NCBI GenBank assembly: GCA_016617855.1
Contig: JAECUM010093709.1
Location: forward strand, 1 to 64,000
Length of the DNA: 64,000 nt
DNA from: Megalonaias nervosa
Lineage: Eukaryota; Mollusca; Bivalvia; Unionida; Unionidae
Direction of reading: 5' to 3'
Below are positions 61,140-64,000 of this stretch, piece by piece. Both the position numbers and the translations under genes were made by a program. The notes beneath the pieces are model-generated. The model had not been told where the DNA came from. It saw only the letters and a list, made by a program, of their open reading frames with translations, and made no database searches. The first letter of the stretch is position 1, and every line of letters begins with the position of its first letter.

Positions 61140-64000
61140 TCTCTAGTAATGGTAGCAGTTTATGCACTTTTTACTCTTTTGTCCTCTCTTTTGTAAAATT
61201 TAACCTCTTTTAAGAATTATTATTTTCCCTTTCTTTGATGTTACAAACCTATATTTGTCTCTTCATATGATTACATGCTGTCATAAAACGCATTTGAAAA
61301 TCTCATATTTTGAAGTCCTTTTTGTCAGTTTAAATCGCCCCATTAGTATAGAATGTCAAAAATTAAAACCGCTTAAATTCAAAGTTATAAATATTTTCAT
61401 CAAATCCTGTAATTTGGTTTCTATTGCCCTTCTAGCTGCTATCGTTCCAAGATGAATTGATTTGATACGCATCTTGGAACGTCCATTTATGCTGTTTAAT
61501 TGTGGGTATATTACGTATATGCTTTAACGAGAGCTCATTCATGTCTTGTTTTAAAATGCTGGATGACTTTTTCTTCAAAATTACCTGATGGACTACGTAA
61601 TCTATGCCATAGGTATGCATTATCAGTAAAATTGAGCAAAGCCTTTTCCTCGCCTGTTCAAATATCTAAATTGCCCCGTCGAACTCGTGAATTGATCTAC
61701 CTGCTAAGTAATTGAAACATTTCAGGTGGATACCGTCTTTACTCTCACAATGTAGGTAAATAGATCCGTTATCTGCTCTCCTTTCACTAGATAGAGTTCA
61801 ATAAATTCTCCGTTACAGTAAAATTCCCGCTTTTAATATTTCATCATATTACTTTTATTCGTAGCTAATTATTTCATGCATTAAACTGAACTAAGTAAAT
61901 AAATAAGCTGCTTGGTTCATTTTTAACTGTATTCCTTCTTATGTTTGGAAGGCGCTTGTTTTAGATAATATATTTGTTTTCTTACGCATACACCCGCTTT
62001 GCAAAAAGTCATTTTTACACGGTTGCATAAAACGTAATTCCATAGTTTTCACTATTGTGCTTTATTAATCTTTGGACTAATACCATTGTCTAAGTAGGGA
62101 ACACGAACGTTTTTCGGTTCTTTACAATTAACAACATACTGTCATTTTTGTTGTAAAAACGGTGAAGCATTCCATATATCAATCTCTTCTTAATTAGATT
62201 ATTTTGCAAACTGGTTGCGTATTAGAGTCCCGGTAAATTTTCTAGTTCTGTTGGTTATTACAAATTTGAGCCGTCTGTAATCGGGTTGTTTCGGCACACC
62301 GGCTACTTATCTGGGTCCTGTATAATGCGGCTATTTCTAGTCTTGTAGTATTAGGTTCTCTGGAAATGTTCATTTCGGGAGACCGATAACATATTAAGAC
62401 CCTTTGTTTTCGGGTTATTTCTTGTGACTTGCTATACTGGGACCGAATATGTCGTCTTCGATTTCTGAAAGAATAATATCTCTCTAGCTTGGAAACAATT
62501 AGGAATAAAACATTATATATGTTAAGAAGATTAAAGTGTACATCAAAAGTGCATTATACTGAGGCAATGAACATCTTACCTCTCTCATCCACACGCATGC
62601 AATAATCTGGAGGTGACCTGACTGTAAACAACTAAGCTCTTCTCTAGTGTTGCATATATAAACTTGATTGATTATGCATTAAGCCTAACTGACAGTAGCT
62701 CTGGAACTGATGATATTAATTTAATGGCAGGCTCTTTATTTATCATTGATAATATTATCGTGCGGTTATCAGAATTTTCCAAATTAATCTTCATTATAAA
62801 GTGATTTAACTGCTGCAAAGCTGGCTGATTGTTTGATTTTCAAATAGATACTCGTTTTCGTCATATAGTAACTATGAACATGTTGCCCGTTACTGACATG
62901 TCATATGTAGGAAATTATATTGATCCTTTGGAGGACAAGGAATGAGGTAATATTATAGTACTTTGAAAATAATAGGGGCTGATAAGAGTACAGAGGGAAA
63001 TTAACAGTGGGCCATAGGTTTAACATTTATCTATCTGTTCAACATTGTGTGTCGATATGGGTACAATGCAAAACTAAATATTAAAGATGTTCATTGGTTT
63101 AACATGCGCAATTACTATCTGAATATTGACTGAGATCAGAACGCAAACGTCAAGAGAATAGTTTTCTTCGATACACTATAGATTTTAGAAAACTTAAGCT
63201 TTTAACGGTGATCTTAATATTTCTAGACAAGAAACACAACTATGTTCCCTAGCAAATTTATTTTCGTTCTGTAATTTCTTTTCCTTCTGCACAATAAAGC
63301 TAATAAACTGTCCCCACTTTAATTATTCGTGTTAATTTTGACACTTTAAATCGAACCGAAGTATGCTCAAATTCAACTTTATAAAGTAAATAATCAAACA
63401 TGCCTTTCCTTTCATTCACAGCATAAATTATTTCTCAAATACGCAGTATTAGCCCAGGATCGTTTCAATATATCACGATTCTTTCAGCATTCCAAAATAA
63501 GAACAATGATTTCTCCTTAGGTAAGTCTTATCCTTTCAGTTCTTTTCAGCTATAAAGTGAGCTTGTGCTTCGCTAAAGTTGCTTCTTTTCTGGTGTATTT
63601 GTACTGTATAAGACTGCAGATCCTTGCGTAGATCTGAATTACCCTCAGCAAACCGGTTAGTGTTATTCAAATTTGAACCCTTTGTTAATTTTTTGAAAAT
63701 TCTGACATCTTAGTGCTGCTTGTAAAACGTAACTTCTGCAAAGAGTTTTCGTGTTTGCGGGTACCATAAGAATTTAAAACCTATCGTGACCCTTTACGAC
63801 CCTTATCAATGAATCCAATTATATTAGCACGACCATTCTGAATATTTATAACTACGCCAGTCATTCAGGAGTTTCCCAGAGTTGCAGCAATTTAAAAGTC
63901 AATCCTACTTTCCCTCTTCATCAATTCCTTAAACAAGAAATTTTCTCTCATGGATCGGCACTAGATATCAAGCACTACTTCCTGCATTTCTTTATTTGCC
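61140..64000 (+). repeat. Large duplicated unit, shortened copy D
   Basis: Begins near 61,140 (agtttatgcactttttac; A at 12,110). It shares the block at 61,540-61,715 with B, the block at 62,575 with all copies, and the final segment near 63,880-64,000 with the ends of A and C (ctttatttgcc against tggttatttgcc). The middle of the unit (matching about 14,500-17,950 of A) is missing, so D is about half length. The window ends at what appears to be the end of the unit. Confidence 0.75.
62580..62621 (-). other. Candidate mini-exon, copy D
   Basis: Minus strand: GTTGTTTACAG acceptor-like, 42 nt, then GTAAGA donor-like. Translation RSPPDYCMRVDER, an in-frame two-codon shortening of the 48-nt form. 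The donor changed from GTGAG to GTAAG, which keeps the splice consensus. Confidence 0.35.

Overview
This window looks like AT-rich, gene-poor nuclear DNA from an animal, most likely a marine invertebrate. A mollusc is my best guess, from the tRNA-derived SINEs, the type of LINE ORF1 and the Polinton-type polymerases, but I cannot name the species. No intact multi-domain gene is visible. Long reading frames are absent, simple repeats ((CT)n, (TA)n, (TAA)n, (TTTC)n, (GATA)n) are frequent, and nearly every recognisable protein sequence is broken by stops and frameshifts.

Layout. 1-8,355 is a graveyard of a large DNA element. Two different protein-primed family-B DNA polymerase fragments (Maverick/Polinton or adintovirus type) lie on the minus strand at 905-1,595 and 7,781-8,355. 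Between them are broken plus-strand ORFs of unknown family (1,742-3,632), a recent 151-bp tandem duplication, a pair of hairpins, and a minus-strand remnant that reads like a BIR (IAP) domain (5,955-6,150). 8,356-12,060 is non-coding with (TA)n and (CT)n tracts.

The largest structure is repetition of big blocks. A unit of about 6 kb occurs as copy A (about 12,060-18,357), partial copy B (19,885-21,420), copy C (about 53,290-60,790, with a 1.8-kb insertion) and shortened copy D (about 61,140 to the window end). So an A-B pair is mirrored by a C-D pair about 41 kb away in the same orientation. A LINE fragment that carries ORF1 with two zinc knuckles but no reverse transcriptase separates A from B. 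All four copies keep a small minus-strand block framed by splice-like AG and GT signals, a candidate mini-exon. A second unit of about 6.3 kb is in direct tandem: E (31,243-37,553) and F (37,554-41,565 plus 48,946-51,070, split by about 7.4 kb of extra sequence). E and F each hold a 270-nt open block with matching splice-like borders and phases, encoding a 90-residue segment. These two blocks are the best candidates for real exons here.

25,380-27,500 is a decayed Ty3/Gypsy-related pol on the minus strand, with integrase upstream of reverse transcriptase and RNase H. That is the Gmr1-like order, not the usual Ty3/Gypsy order. The insert in F holds a complete SINE with an 11-bp target-site duplication (44,606-44,874) and an unrecognised broken coding stretch (45,039-45,880). 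A second SINE lies at about 59,510-59,775 inside the insertion in copy C.

All identifications come from reading translations and motifs by eye. Block borders are approximate to a few tens of bases unless stated.
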